Shown here piece by piece: positions 33,570 through 42,337 of a DNA stretch of 64,000 nt. Within the stretch, counting starts at the first letter, position 1. The number at the start of each line of letters is the position of its first letter. Under the pieces are notes generated by a model. The model was not told the origin of the DNA, did not search any database, and worked only from the letters and a program-made list of their open reading frames with translations. Location: the NCBI RefSeq assembly GCF_963677065.1, contig NZ_OY781872.1:2971419-3035418 (forward strand). Direction: 5' to 3'. Source of the stretch: an uncultured Methanoregula sp. (GTDB lineage: Archaea > Halobacteriota > Methanomicrobia > Methanomicrobiales > Methanospirillaceae). Position numbers and translations under genes: made by a program.

Positions 33570-36116
33570 TCATGCCGTGCGGGACGGCAGCCAGGTTCCG
33601 CCCGGCACAACAATCTCAAACCGGGCTCCCCTGCCCGGTTCCCCGGTCTCGGAGATCGTTATACCGGTAATCGAGAGGATCTCGCGGGAGAGGAAGAGAC
33701 CCAGGCCGGTATGATGCCCGAACCCGCGTTCGAACAGCTGTTTCTTGTCTTCAGGAGTTATGCCGACCCCGTCATCATCGACCGTGATCACCAGATCCTG
33801 CCCGGATTTTTGGAGGCCGAACCGGATCGTGGTCATGGCCGGGCCCCCGTACCGGAGAGCATTGTCGATGAGATTGTAGAACACTTTTTCAAACAGCGGA
33901 TCTGCGTAAATCTCAAACCCTTCGATCTCGTCCACGACCCGGACATCACGGAGAGGGAGGGCTGCAATGGCAGATTTGAGGCAGGCGGACAGATTCTGCC
34001 ATGACGGCGCACTGACGCCGAGATCCTGGTACTCCCTGGTAAAGACGATCTGCCGTTCGATGGCGGTTGCAGCCCGCTCCTCCTTGGCAATATATTCCAT
34101 GGTCCGGGCCGCATCGCCGAGCGTCTCTTTGGAGAGCTCCAGGTATGCAGTCAGGGTGAGCAGCTGGTTGCGGATATCGTGCCGCGTGATGCTGGAGAGA
34201 AGGTTGAGCTTCTTGTTGGCTTCCTTGAGTGCCGTCTCCATCTGTTTGCGCTCGGAGATATCCCTGATAATTCCAACCAGGAACTCCTCGCCATCCCCGC
34301 TCGTGTACACGGATTTCTTGGTGACGATGGTGTGCCGGTTTCCCTTTGCATCGGTCAGGGTCTCCTCATTCTCGTTTACTTCCTTTGTACTGAATACAAT
34401 CTCGTCGTTCCTGCGGTAAACGTCCGACTCCTCTTTTGAGAAGAAATCGTAATCGGTCTTTCCCAGGAGCTCTTCCCTTGTATGGCCCACGAACCGGCAG
34501 AATCCGTTGTTCAGGGTCACAAACCGGTAGGTGCGATCCTTGACAAATACGGGGTCGGAGATCGTATTGATGATGGCATCGAGATAGTGCTTCGATTCCC
34601 GCCATGCCCGGGCTATGGATTTTTCATGAGTAACATCCCGGAGCGATTCGATTGCCCCGACTTTCTCGCCGTTATGGTTGAAGAGGGGTGTTGCCGTGAT
34701 CCAGAAGTCGAACCGGGAACCATCCGGCCGCACGGTCTCGATCTCGGCAAGGATGGTGTGCCCGTTCCGGTGATAATTCGGGTAGTATCTCGCGATCCCG
34801 TCCATATCATCGTGGAGCACCAGGTCTATCAGGACCGGCCGGGATCTTCCATAGAACCAGAACGCGTAGGCGTAATCTCCTTTACCCAGCAGGGATGCCG
34901 CAGGGATCCCGGTCAGTTTCTCCATGACATGGTTCCAGGCCACGATATTTCCATTGCTATCGATGACCATCGTAGGATCGGGAAGAAAACCGATGATATC
35001 GGAGAGCCGCCGGTTGGCATCCCGCAGATCGTATTCCATGCGTTTGCGGGCCGTGATGTCCCGGTTGCTGACCCGCCTGCCGACAAATTCCCCGTTCGCA
35101 TTATAGATCGGCTGACAGACATGGCCGATCCAGCGGATATCGCCGTTCCGGTGAATGATCCGGAAATCCAAAGAACCGGACGGTTCTTTTGCCGGCCCCT
35201 GCGACAGGTGGTGATCGAGTGCATGGAGATCATCGGGATGCAGGATCTTTTTTACCAGATCCTTGTCCTTTGCAAAATCCTGCCAGGAGTAACCGGTGAT
35301 CCGTTCGCAGGATGGCGTGGTATAGAGGATGGTCTCGTCGGGGGATACCCAGTATTCCCAGTCATAGGTATAGTCCGCAAGCATCCGGTATTTTTCCTCG
35401 CTCTCGCGAAGGGCCTCCTGTACCTTCCTGCGCTCCGTGATGTCCCGCCCGATCACCTGGATGCCGGCTATGTGCCCGGCATGGATGATGGGGGATCCCG
35501 AGAATTCGATGACGGCATAATCCCCGTCTTTCTTTCTCATCCGAAGGATGATCACTTCAAGAGCGGAATCAAGAGCAATATGCCGGGCAGCATCCTGGAT
35601 CAATCCGATATCATCCGGGTGAATGAAGGACCGGGGCATCCGGCCGGTAATTTCCGCAGGATCGTACCCCAGGTTTTTCCGGACCGACGGTGAGACATAC
35701 ACCGCTTTTCCATCCGAGTCCGTGAGCAGGATGATATCGGAGCTGCGTTCGGCCACGCCCCGGAACTGCAGCTCGCTCTCCTGCATCCGCAGGGTAAGGA
35801 ACGAGACAACCGCTGCAATCAGGACAAACATCACCACCCGTCCTCCCGCAGACAGGAGCTCTCCGAAGGCCGGGCTGATGACGATTACCATGCAGCAGTA
35901 CAGCGCCGAGAGGGCGCATGCGAAGAGTACTCCCCTCCGGGGGAAGAAGTACGCCGCGAGGATGATGGGGATATAGAAGAGATGCGGAAGAACATAGGTG
36001 ATCCCGCCGGTGAGTGCGCAGCCGTTGAGGAACAGGACGACAGCAGATATGGCAGAGATGATGAACGCAAGCAGGGCCGGTCTTTTCTGCAGGTTCGGGA
36101 TGAGAGAACGATCCAT
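33570..36116 (-). CDS. Membrane multi-PAS histidine kinase (four PAS domains)
   Basis: 848 residues. The first 115 hold three to four hydrophobic helices, an N-terminal MASE-like membrane domain. Four PAS/PAC units follow at about 125-240, 245-365, 370-495 and 500-625, with starts such as 'ERSSDIILLTDSDGK', 'NTISDPVFVKDRTYR'. The core has H box 'SITRHDIRNQLLTL', N box 'YNLIDNALRYGG', G1 'DDGVGITPED' and G2 'HTGLGLFLSREI'. The kinase core closely resembles that of 53647. It is convergent with the kinase at 31289. Confidence 0.9.
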   Translation of the reverse strand: MDRSLIPNLQKRPALLAFIISAISAVVLFLNGCALTGGITYVLPHLFYIPIILAAYFFPRRGVLFACALSALYCCMVIVISPAFGELLSAGGRVVMFVLIAAVVSFLTLRMQESELQFRGVAERSSDIILLTDSDGKAVYVSPSVRKNLGYDPAEITGRMPRSFIHPDDIGLIQDAARHIALDSALEVIILRMRKKDGDYAVIEFSGSPIIHAGHIAGIQVIGRDITERRKVQEALRESEEKYRMLADYTYDWEYWVSPDETILYTTPSCERITGYSWQDFAKDKDLVKKILHPDDLHALDHHLSQGPAKEPSGSLDFRIIHRNGDIRWIGHVCQPIYNANGEFVGRRVSNRDITARKRMEYDLRDANRRLSDIIGFLPDPTMVIDSNGNIVAWNHVMEKLTGIPAASLLGKGDYAYAFWFYGRSRPVLIDLVLHDDMDGIARYYPNYHRNGHTILAEIETVRPDGSRFDFWITATPLFNHNGEKVGAIESLRDVTHEKSIARAWRESKHYLDAIINTISDPVFVKDRTYRFVTLNNGFCRFVGHTREELLGKTDYDFFSKEESDVYRRNDEIVFSTKEVNENEETLTDAKGNRHTIVTKKSVYTSGDGEEFLVGIIRDISERKQMETALKEANKKLNLLSSITRHDIRNQLLTLTAYLELSKETLGDAARTMEYIAKEERAATAIERQIVFTREYQDLGVSAPSWQNLSACLKSAIAALPLRDVRVVDEIEGFEIYADPLFEKVFYNLIDNALRYGGPAMTTIRFGLQKSGQDLVITVDDDGVGITPEDKKQLFERGFGHHTGLGLFLSREILSITGITISETGEPGRGARFEIVVPGGTWLPSRTA

Positions 36117-36499
36117 GATGCAACATCTCCCGGTTCCGGTACGGTTGATGTGTTATAGACAATCCTTACTAAAATACTTGCTCCGGCAGGTATCACGCGG
36201 GAAAGGGGGATTCGCCCGTATACTGCGGCAGGGAATTCCCGTCGGATACCGGGACAGGTAACCTGCAAAAAAGAATGGGGGGAATAACCGCCATGCTTTT
36301 TTTTTACAGGACTTTGCTGTCCGAATCCCACACCCGGCCGCAGGGAATACCCCGGGCAGACCGCTGGCCCGGTCCTTCGGATGCTCCAGGGGGAAAAAGG
36401 GAACGGGGAACAAGGCATCGGGGGATCCGGACCGGGATCGGAATCATTGCCTTCCCGCGGATCTTTTCTTTTTGAAAAAGTGAGGGTGTCGGGAGAACG
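36117..36499. other. Intergenic stretch without supported gene
   Basis: 380 bp between the four-PAS kinase and the isochorismatase-like gene. A T-run of nine at 36296-36305 follows a weak inverted pairing. A 66-codon plus-strand frame at 36275 is Arg/Gly/Pro-rich with no family match or ribosome site, so I do not call it. The short AT-rich part near 36160 may hold the kinase promoter. Confidence 0.4.
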
Positions 36500-37111
36500 C
36501 TACTGCAGCCCGATCATATAGCCATAGCGGGAATACACTTCCTTTACCAGCTCCATGGCCTTCGGGTTGTTCCAGTCGTGCATCCATTCCGAGATCAGGG
36601 ATTCGACCGTGATGGGAATAACCCCGGCCTGCAGCATCCGTTCGATGCCGTACTTGTGGGCATCGGGTGTGGAATCTCCCGCAGCATCCATAAGCCCGTA
36701 CACCTCGTAACCGTCACGGATCGCGTGAAGGGCGGTATAGGCAAAACACATGCTCGTCCACAATCCGGAGACCACCATCTTCTTCCGGCCGGTTCTTCTG
36801 AACGCGGCATACGTCTTCTCATCTTCGAATGCATCGAAACTCGGAACACTGCGGGCATACACTTCCTGGCCGGGGAATAATTTTGTAACATCAACAAGGA
36901 AATTCCCATTGTGCTGCGGGTTGATGGTCGAGAGCACGACCGGCACGTTCAGGATACTTGCGGCCTTTGCAGAACAATAGGCCGCGTTCCGGATGATCGT
37001 CTTGTCCCCGGAAGCAACGCCGGCAAACATCGTGGGCTGGTAGTCCACAAGCACAAGCGCACTGTTCTTATCGCTCAGCAGTTCCAGTTTTCCGTCTTTT
37101 GGGTTTGACAT
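36500..37111 (-). CDS. Isochorismatase-like cysteine hydrolase
   Basis: 203 residues of the isochorismatase/YcaC fold. Family features are 'ALVLVDYQPTMF' with the catalytic Asp, 'LSTINPQHNG' and the nucleophile loop 'SGLWTSMCFAYTALHAI' with the Cys near 121. The Lys of the triad is probably in the segment around 'RTGRKKMVV' or earlier, which I cannot fix. YcaC-like members hydrolyse unknown amides; the substrate is open. It is the last gene of a minus-strand run that begins with superoxide dismutase. Confidence 0.82.
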   Translation of the reverse strand: MSNPKDGKLELLSDKNSALVLVDYQPTMFAGVASGDKTIIRNAAYCSAKAASILNVPVVLSTINPQHNGNFLVDVTKLFPGQEVYARSVPSFDAFEDEKTYAAFRRTGRKKMVVSGLWTSMCFAYTALHAIRDGYEVYGLMDAAGDSTPDAHKYGIERMLQAGVIPITVESLISEWMHDWNNPKAMELVKEVYSRYGYMIGLQ

Positions 37112-37132
37112 CTTTTTCCTCTCATTGAAACC

Positions 37133-37361
37133 TTACGATTCTTCAACTTTGATGATCTGTACAGGACAGCTATCCGAAGCACCGTTCACGCAGGTATTCA
37201 GATCCTCCGGGGCAATGCCTTCGGCTGTCTTTCCCGCTGACCGGAATTTTTCACAAACCCGGCTGAAATGATCGTCCGGATCCTCTGTAAAAAAATTCCG
37301 GGCAGGTATCCCAGCAGGACCCGCAACTGGTGCAGTCAGAACGATCGATCGTGACTCTCAT
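37133..37361 (-). pseudogene. Single-cluster ferredoxin disrupted by a +1 frameshift at a 7-T run
   Basis: From ATG 37361, with GGGAG nine bases before it, the frame reads 'DCTSCGSCWDTCPEFF', a [4Fe-4S] ferredoxin motif, then stops early after 36 codons. Removing one T from the seven-T run (37289-37295 on the minus strand) restores a 75-residue protein. It continues through 'EDLNTCVNGASDSCPVQIIK' to TAA at 37133, with the last Cys-Pro of the cluster and a further Cys. The restored product has the full normal length. It is either a pseudogene, a sequencing error in a homopolymer, or a slippery-site frameshift. It lies 22 bp ahead of the hydrolase gene. Confidence 0.75.
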
Positions 37362-37410
37362 GGAATATTTCTCCCATTTATTCAGCCTTCTGTGCAGTAT
37401 GCCCGGTTCC

Positions 37411-37695
37411 TCATTCAGCCGATGTGGGAATCCTCAGTCCCGGGTAACTTCCCGAAAAACTCTCTTCCATCCGGGTCTTCTGGGGGCAGGATCTCCGGTC
37501 CAGGTAGATGATCTGGCGCATGTCGCGCATGTTCATCTTCTCGATTATCAGCTCGTTCTCCTTGAGCCGCTTTAAGGCATACCGCACGGTTCTCGGGGAA
37601 CGCTTGGATTTTTTCACCAGCTCCTTGTGGGTCAGTGCGCCTTCCCTTTTTAAGATTTTGAGCACGGTCTCTGATAATGGCGGTAATGAGGTCAT
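37411..37695 (-). CDS. Winged-helix transcriptional regulator (MarR/ArsR-like)
   Basis: 94 residues. The fold is seen in 'LKILKREGALTHKELVKKSK', recognition helix 'SPRTVRYALKRLKENELI' and wing 'IIYLDRRSC'. A C-terminal tail of about 25 residues with one Cys follows the wing. It sits immediately after the encapsulin-linked small gene (26 bp) and ahead of the disrupted ferredoxin, so it is a good candidate for local control of this cluster. The effector is unknown. Confidence 0.78.
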   Translation of the reverse strand: MTSLPPLSETVLKILKREGALTHKELVKKSKRSPRTVRYALKRLKENELIIEKMNMRDMRQIIYLDRRSCPQKTRMEESFSGSYPGLRIPTSAE

Positions 37696-37721
37696 GATCC
37701 TTCACCGGTATACAAGGGCGT

Positions 37722-38069
37722 TCAGGAACAGCTGGTGCCGCAATCCCCGGTCACTCCTTCGCCCGCGGCATCCCGGTTCTCCCTGATCCGGACCAGTGCC
37801 TTTTTCACAAAATCATCGAACATGTCCATCTCTCCCCAGTTCTCGACAATGTACGCATCGGATGCATCCGGGTTTACGACAATGAGGACACTGCCTTTCT
37901 CACTCCGTGAGGTTACGAACTTTTGCGCATAATGCACGTGATGCAGGGTCTGCTGTTTTTTGGGGATCCGTGCGGTTATCACCCAGTAGGATTCCAGGTC
38001 CTGCGCATCAAGATAGACCTCGTGTTCCTGCTGGAATTTGTTCACGAGTTCCTGTGTTGCTTTTAACAT
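37722..38069 (-). CDS. Hypothetical protein in encapsulin cluster
   Basis: 115 residues from ATG 38069, with 'GAGGAG' ten bases upstream; the longer TTG start is weaker. Alpha/beta pattern with 'SYWVITARIPKKQQTLHHVH' and a C-terminal 'GDCGTSC' Cys pair. No encapsulin loading peptide is visible at its end, so it is more likely soluble than cargo. Same strand and 27 bp after the encapsulin gene. I do not recognise the family; thiol or metal chemistry at the tail is a guess. Confidence 0.65.
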   Translation of the reverse strand: MLKATQELVNKFQQEHEVYLDAQDLESYWVITARIPKKQQTLHHVHYAQKFVTSRSEKGSVLIVVNPDASDAYIVENWGEMDMFDDFVKKALVRIRENRDAAGEGVTGDCGTSCS

Positions 38070-38095
38070 GCGGTTATCACTCCTCGGATACTCAT

Positions 38096-38884
38096 TCAAT
38101 GAAGTACGCAGATTGCCTCCGGCGCCCGTATGAGGAGGGCAAGGCTCTCGGATATGCTGAATTCAAAGGCATCCCCGGCCGGGCCGTTGAACCCGATACT
38201 CATGTCCTGGCCGATAACAATCGAACAGTACTGGCGGCCGGACGCGAGCAGGACGCCTCCTTTTTTCAGGACCGGGGCCTTCACGACCTCGCCTCCAAGA
38301 ATGGTCCGGATATGATCGAGTTCGGTGCCATCCCCCTGGGGGTACCGACGCAGGAGAAGATTGTACTGGGCGGGAGCAAGCCCCATGCAGTACGGGCCGT
38401 GGAAACCTGCATCGTCAAGAATGGTCACGGCACTGATGATCTGGTCCGCTGCAGCACCGACCTTGTCCCATTTCGAAAGAGCAAGCGAGCCCGAACCTTC
38501 AGCACCCAGGAGACCCGGGGTGTTCTGGATACCGGAAAAGATGATGTCGTCCTCTTTTGCTGCACAGGCCATGGCAGCCGAGGCAACCGGGTCCAGATCC
38601 AAAAGCATCCCGTCTTTCCCGCTGGCGGCAAGATCCCGCTTGCTGAGGAAGAACGAACTTGTCACAAGGTTTACCGGGATGAACGGGCTGCTTGCGATAC
38701 CATCTGCGATCTCGCAGTCGCTGAGCGGGATCACTTTGAGGCCGAACCCGAACGGGCCCTCGATCTCCACAAGCCTCCGCCCGGAGAGCTGGCTCCTGGC
38801 TGCACCAATCATTGCGGTGTCGAGCAGTTTCCAGGTTTCATCGTTGATGGGGGCGTCTTCACGTCCCAGGTATGTTTTTTCCAT
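38096..38884 (-). CDS. Encapsulin shell protein (linocin/CFP29 family)
   Basis: 262 residues, the usual length for family 1 encapsulins of HK97 fold. Diagnostic N-terminal stretch 'LGREDAPINDETWKLLD' followed by 'LSGRRLVEIEGPFGFG'. These form the N-terminal arm and the P-domain start; the cargo-binding pocket is formed by the same region in known structures. ATG 38884 is preferred: a GGAG nine bases before it abuts the upstream ATG at 38893 and cannot serve that one. The gene follows the ferritin-like cargo by 12 bp, so the shell should form a nanocompartment around it. Role: iron storage or detoxification under oxidative stress (inferred from context). Confidence 0.92.
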   Translation of the reverse strand: MEKTYLGREDAPINDETWKLLDTAMIGAARSQLSGRRLVEIEGPFGFGLKVIPLSDCEIADGIASSPFIPVNLVTSSFFLSKRDLAASGKDGMLLDLDPVASAAMACAAKEDDIIFSGIQNTPGLLGAEGSGSLALSKWDKVGAAADQIISAVTILDDAGFHGPYCMGLAPAQYNLLLRRYPQGDGTELDHIRTILGGEVVKAPVLKKGGVLLASGRQYCSIVIGQDMSIGFNGPAGDAFEFSISESLALLIRAPEAICVLH

Positions 38885-38896
38885 GTTTTTCATCTC

Positions 38897-39259
38897 CTAT
38901 GGTTGTTTTAAGGATCCGATGGTTGTCTCACCCGCGGTCTGCGGGGATTTTTGTTCCGATGCCAGCGATGCTGCCAGGGTGTCGACTTCGAGAGTCCCCT
39001 TTTTCAGGAAATCGTCTTCGTCTACGGCCAGGATCGACAGGAGCCGGACAAGTTCGCCTACGTGGACACGTTCTTCGTTTGCGATATCGACAAGAACGGC
39101 CTTTGCAAGCGGATTGTCCGTTGCACCGGCATGGGCCATATACCCGTGGATGGCTTCCAGTTCCCCGGCAATATCCAGGCGGACTGCCCGTACAAGTTCT
39201 TCTGTCGTCATCTTTCGTTCAGGAACCATTCCGCTGAACGGGTTAAGAAATTCAGGCAT
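38897..39259 (-). CDS. Encapsulated ferritin-like protein with cargo-loading peptide
   Basis: 120 residues. Two helices carry the ferroxidase residues of encapsulated ferritins: 'IAGELEAIHGYMAHA' (Glu33) and 'ANEERVHVGELVRLL' (Glu62 or 63, His66). A flexible Ser/Gln/Thr-rich tail ends in 'TTIGSLKQP', the expected encapsulin-targeting peptide of the 'GSL' type. Two-helix members assemble as dimers or decamers that form the iron site between subunits. It precedes the shell gene and follows superoxide dismutase by 44 bp. Iron oxidation inside the shell is a family-based inference. Confidence 0.9.
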   Translation of the reverse strand: MPEFLNPFSGMVPERKMTTEELVRAVRLDIAGELEAIHGYMAHAGATDNPLAKAVLVDIANEERVHVGELVRLLSILAVDEDDFLKKGTLEVDTLAASLASEQKSPQTAGETTIGSLKQP

Positions 39260-39303
39260 TTTTTACACGTCCCTCTTTACGGTTCTCTCAATCAGCCCGG
39301 GGA

Positions 39304-39921
39304 TCATTTCCTCCAGGTGTCAATCCGCTGCGCAACAGCATCCCAGTTCACGATCTCCCAGAACGATTCCACATATTTTGCCCGGTCATTCTTGTAATCG
39401 AGATAATAGGCATGTTCCCAGACGTCCAGGACCAGAAGGATAGCAAAACCGGGGATCAGGTCCATATTGTGCTTCTCGATCTGCATGATGAGAGGCCGGC
39501 CGGTCTTACGGCAATAGGTGAGGACAGCCCACCCTGAACCTTCGGTGCTCACGGCAGCCTGGGTGAACTCTTTTTTGAACCTCTCGAATGTCCCGAACTC
39601 CTCATCCAGTACGGTGGCGAGGCCTCCTTTGGGAACTCCCCCGCCGCCTTTTCCCGCGGGAGCAAGGTTCTCCCAGAACAAATTGTGGAGCCGGAACCCT
39701 CCGATGTGGAACGAGAGTTCCCGCAGCGTTGCTTTCATGTCGAGATCGGCGTTCTCCTTCCTTGCCTTGTCCAGTTTTTCAAAAAGGGCATTTGCGCCAT
39801 TGACATAGGCCTGGTGATGTTTCACGTGGTGAATCCGGAGCTGGTCCTCAGAGATCTGGGGTGCCAGCGCCGCGTAGCCGTACGGCAATTTTGGCAGCGA
39901 ATAAAAACGGGTGTCTTGCAT
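39304..39921 (-). CDS. Iron/manganese superoxide dismutase
   Basis: 205 residues from ATG 39921; 'GAGGAGATAACC' before it decides the start over the longer frame to 40017. Metal ligands are in the standard positions: '[12 protein letters not shown]', '[19 protein letters not shown]' and '[13 protein letters not shown]' (Asp and His). It converts superoxide to peroxide and oxygen in the cytosol. Fe or Mn preference is not clear by eye. It probably heads an operon with the ferritin-like cargo and encapsulin, so peroxide and free iron are handled together. A TGTTTCAAA motif lies about 105 bp upstream. Confidence 0.92.
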   Translation of the reverse strand: MQDTRFYSLPKLPYGYAALAPQISEDQLRIHHVKHHQAYVNGANALFEKLDKARKENADLDMKATLRELSFHIGGFRLHNLFWENLAPAGKGGGGVPKGGLATVLDEEFGTFERFKKEFTQAAVSTEGSGWAVLTYCRKTGRPLIMQIEKHNMDLIPGFAILLVLDVWEHAYYLDYKNDRAKYVESFWEIVNWDAVAQRIDTWRK

Positions 39922-40019
39922 GGTTATCTCCTCATACATCAGGGACATCTGCCAGGACCTGGCATATCCCCATCCTTGTGGGAAATGGACAACGGGAGGG
40001 TATAGGCTCTCTCTCAAAA

Positions 40020-40035
40020 GTTAAATTTTGAAACA
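40020..40035 (-). promoter_or_regulatory. Shared TGTTTCAAA motif upstream of superoxide dismutase
   Basis: Minus-strand reading TGTTTCAAAATTTAAC. The core also occurs upstream of the Hsp20 gene at 40443 and, as TGTCTCAAAA, of the grpE-dnaK-dnaJ group, in the same orientation relative to those genes. It may be a stress operator or combined BRE/TATA element. Confidence 0.4.
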
Positions 40036-40131
40036 AAAAATGAAATGAGCAGAACCGGACGGATGACAAAAAGGATCACAATTAGCGTAATACTCAGGTT
40101 ATGGAAATAAAAAGGAAAAATTCCGGCAGGG

Positions 40132-40347
40132 CTACTGTTGTCCTTCAAAGTACTTCATGGCCCGGGGGACATGCTTTTTTATCTCCTCGAAGAAGTACTT
40201 CACGAGTTTTTTATCCGAATCGGCGATCGATCCATTGATCGTGACGATCAGCCAGTTCGGCAGATCCGGGTTCTTGTCAAGGACATTCATTACCACAACA
40301 ACTGTCTCATCGACAGAGGTTTTTGTTTTCCATCGGTAGGGCATCAT
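40132..40347 (-). CDS. Small hypothetical protein
   Basis: 71 residues, alpha/beta, with 'NWLIVTINGSIADSDKKLVK' and a charged end. 'GAGGTGAA' precedes two adjacent ATG codons (40347 and 40344); the second is better spaced. It is flanked by superoxide dismutase and Hsp20 genes on the same strand, so stress-related expression is possible. No family is recognised. Confidence 0.55.
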   Translation of the reverse strand: MMPYRWKTKTSVDETVVVVMNVLDKNPDLPNWLIVTINGSIADSDKKLVKYFFEEIKKHVPRAMKYFEGQQ

Positions 40348-40442
40348 TTCACCTCGTATTTACTGTCCATCGGGATATTCATCATCAGTAACGCAACGAA
40401 CCCGTACTTTATGTCAGGTTGGCTGGCACGAGCAGGGCCAGA

Positions 40443-40922
40443 TCAGGCAACGGGAATGGTTCCCCGTGTTGCTGATTCTGTTTTTTTGAGATGAACTTCA
40501 AGTACACCGCCCATATAGGTGGCACGGGACCCTTCTTCCGACACCGGCCCGGGAACTGGAATGACCTGTGTCATGCAACCGGACCGGCGCTCCCAAAATG
40601 CATATCCCGGTGTTTCTTTCCTGGTCACTTCCTGGAGTGCACAGGAGATCTCCAGGGCGTGAGGACTTTTCAGGGTGAGGGTAATATCCCTTTTGGAAAT
40701 TCCTGTCTCAAATTCAGCCGTAACAACAACCTCGGCCGGGGTATCAGTCACATCAACGCGGAAACCGTTTTGCTGTGCCGGCAGCATCCGGGTTGCCAGG
40801 AGCCCAGCCCCTGGCAGCAATGCTACCGGGCTGGTCTCGTAGATCTGGCGGTTTAACGATTCCATGTAGGCTCTCATCTCTTCAAGTTCATCGAAGAGAG
40901 AGCGGTAATACCAGCGTACCAT
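40443..40922 (-). CDS. Small heat shock protein, Hsp20/alpha-crystallin
   Basis: 159 residues. An N-terminal helical part ('LFDELEEMRAYMESLNRQIY') leads to an alpha-crystallin domain with 'GFRVDVTDTPAEVVVTAEF' and strands to 'GGVLEVHLKKTES'. The C-terminal I-x-I/V anchor may be 'TIPV' near the end. The usual 'A-x-x-x-n-G-v-L' motif is present as 'ATYMGGVLEV'. It holds unfolded proteins in large oligomers. A heat-shock-like motif lies about 160 bp upstream (41075-41094). Confidence 0.82.
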   Translation of the reverse strand: MVRWYYRSLFDELEEMRAYMESLNRQIYETSPVALLPGAGLLATRMLPAQQNGFRVDVTDTPAEVVVTAEFETGISKRDITLTLKSPHALEISCALQEVTRKETPGYAFWERRSGCMTQVIPVPGPVSEEGSRATYMGGVLEVHLKKTESATRGTIPVA

Positions 40923-41074
40923 CGTCTCATCTCACCATGCAGAGTTGCGCACAGGTTCCGGATCCGGACTCCCGATCCGGGAGGCAAGAGATTTTTAGGA
41001 GCGGGCAGGGCCCGTATGACCTGTCATCCCTTAACCGGCAGAGTATCCCCGGGGGATTTCATCAAGGTATCGGG

Positions 41075-41094
41075 GTAAAACAAAATTTGAAACA
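41075..41094 (-). promoter_or_regulatory. Shared TGTTTCAAA motif upstream of Hsp20
   Basis: Minus-strand reading TGTTTCAAATTTTGTTTTAC, closely matching TGTCTCAAAATCTGTTTTTTAC-like sequence at 47355-47376 ahead of the chaperone operon. A second, weaker TGTTCCAAA lies just beside it (41095-41103). Confidence 0.4.
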
Positions 41095-41191
41095 GCATTT
41101 GGAACAAGGGGGAAGAAAAACGATACTCACCGGGCAAAAAACGTAATCTCCGGGAAGTCCTGCACCCGGTTCAGGACGTATAAAAAACAGA

Positions 41192-42082
41192 TTACCGGGG
41201 GTTCTTCCCGGTCACTACCGGGTTGTCCGGATAGGAGGACCATTCCGTAAACCCGCCTTCGTAGAGGACAACATTCTCATATCCCAGGTAATACCTGAAA
41301 AGCAGGAACTCGTTCGTTGCCTCCCTGCCGGTCCCGCAGGAGCAGATGATGGTCTTGTCCGGTGTTGCTCCGGCTGCCAGGACCAGGGACTGGATCTGGT
41401 CGTCGGGTTTCATCAATTTCCGGTTCTTTTCGTCCATCAGGCTTTTCCATGGCAGGTTAACCGCTCCGGGAATATGGCCGGGCCGGATCCAGGGTCCCTG
41501 GCTTTCATAAACCGCCGCAGGGCGGGCATCCAGCAGCACGACACCGGGTTTTTCTCTCATCCGGAGAAATTCAAAATAGTCGATGAAATAGTCCTTCTGA
41601 AGGTTCACGGAGAACGAAGAAGGTTTCGCAAGATCGAACCTGCGCGTGACGGGCCGGTTCTCCCCTTTCCATTTCTCAAGGCCGCCATCGAGGATACAGA
41701 CATTCCGGTGACCGTAACGTGCAAGCGTGTACGCGAGCATGGTCTGTTCAAGCCCGTCGCCGATATAGTTCCCGCAGGTTGTCAGGGGGCCGCTGCTGGA
41801 ATACACGACAACCGGTTTATCCGCTTCTACCCCGAGTGTCCGCAGCAGGATCTCAGCGGCATCGGCTGGGATCCACCGGGTCGGGATAGCGCCCTCATGG
41901 ATGCGGAACAGGTTCTCATGGGCGTACAGCGCCCCGGGAATATGGTCCTGGATATATTCATGGATATTCGGCTGACAGTCGATAACAAGGAGACCCTTTT
42001 CCTCGAGGTGGGCCTGCAGCCATTCGGCCGAGACCCACCGGACCGCACCGTCACCTTTTCCGTACGGATATGTTCTTGCCAT
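41192..42082 (-). CDS. Tandem-rhodanese sulfurtransferase
   Basis: 296 residues from ATG 42082, placed by 'GAGG' nine bases upstream, which abuts an earlier ATG at 42091. Two rhodanese domains are visible: residues 10-130 with 'LLVIDCQPNIHEYIQDHIPG' and 165-290 with 'VVLLDARPAAVYES'. Only the second has an active-site cysteine loop ('ICSCGTGREAT'); the first has Ser in that place ('YSSSGPLTT'). That is the normal thiosulfate sulfurtransferase layout. It transfers sulfane sulfur to thiophilic acceptors. Placement within the stress cluster fits thiol or sulfide handling. Confidence 0.85.
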   Translation of the reverse strand: MARTYPYGKGDGAVRWVSAEWLQAHLEEKGLLVIDCQPNIHEYIQDHIPGALYAHENLFRIHEGAIPTRWIPADAAEILLRTLGVEADKPVVVYSSSGPLTTCGNYIGDGLEQTMLAYTLARYGHRNVCILDGGLEKWKGENRPVTRRFDLAKPSSFSVNLQKDYFIDYFEFLRMREKPGVVLLDARPAAVYESQGPWIRPGHIPGAVNLPWKSLMDEKNRKLMKPDDQIQSLVLAAGATPDKTIICSCGTGREATNEFLLFRYYLGYENVVLYEGGFTEWSSYPDNPVVTGKNPR

Positions 42083-42337
42083 CGTTCTCATCCTCTGATG
42101 ATACGCTCCCCCTGGAGGGATACAGACCTTTTTCCGGTGAGGAGTGATAAGGATTGCTCCCATTGGCATTTTTTATAACGAACTCCCGGCAGACAGGAGA
42201 ATCCGGCCACGGGTTCATTAAAAAAGTTAAAAAAAACGTCGATCCGGATGTACCGGATATCCAGGAGGCAGAGGGCAGGATGATGAATCACCGGCTCTCC
42301 CCCGGCGTGGAAATATTCTGGTAAGGGATCAAATGCC

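Noticed and set aside
36275..36475. 66-codon plus-strand ORF
   Set aside because: Arg/Gly/Pro-rich, no ribosome site, no recognisable motif.
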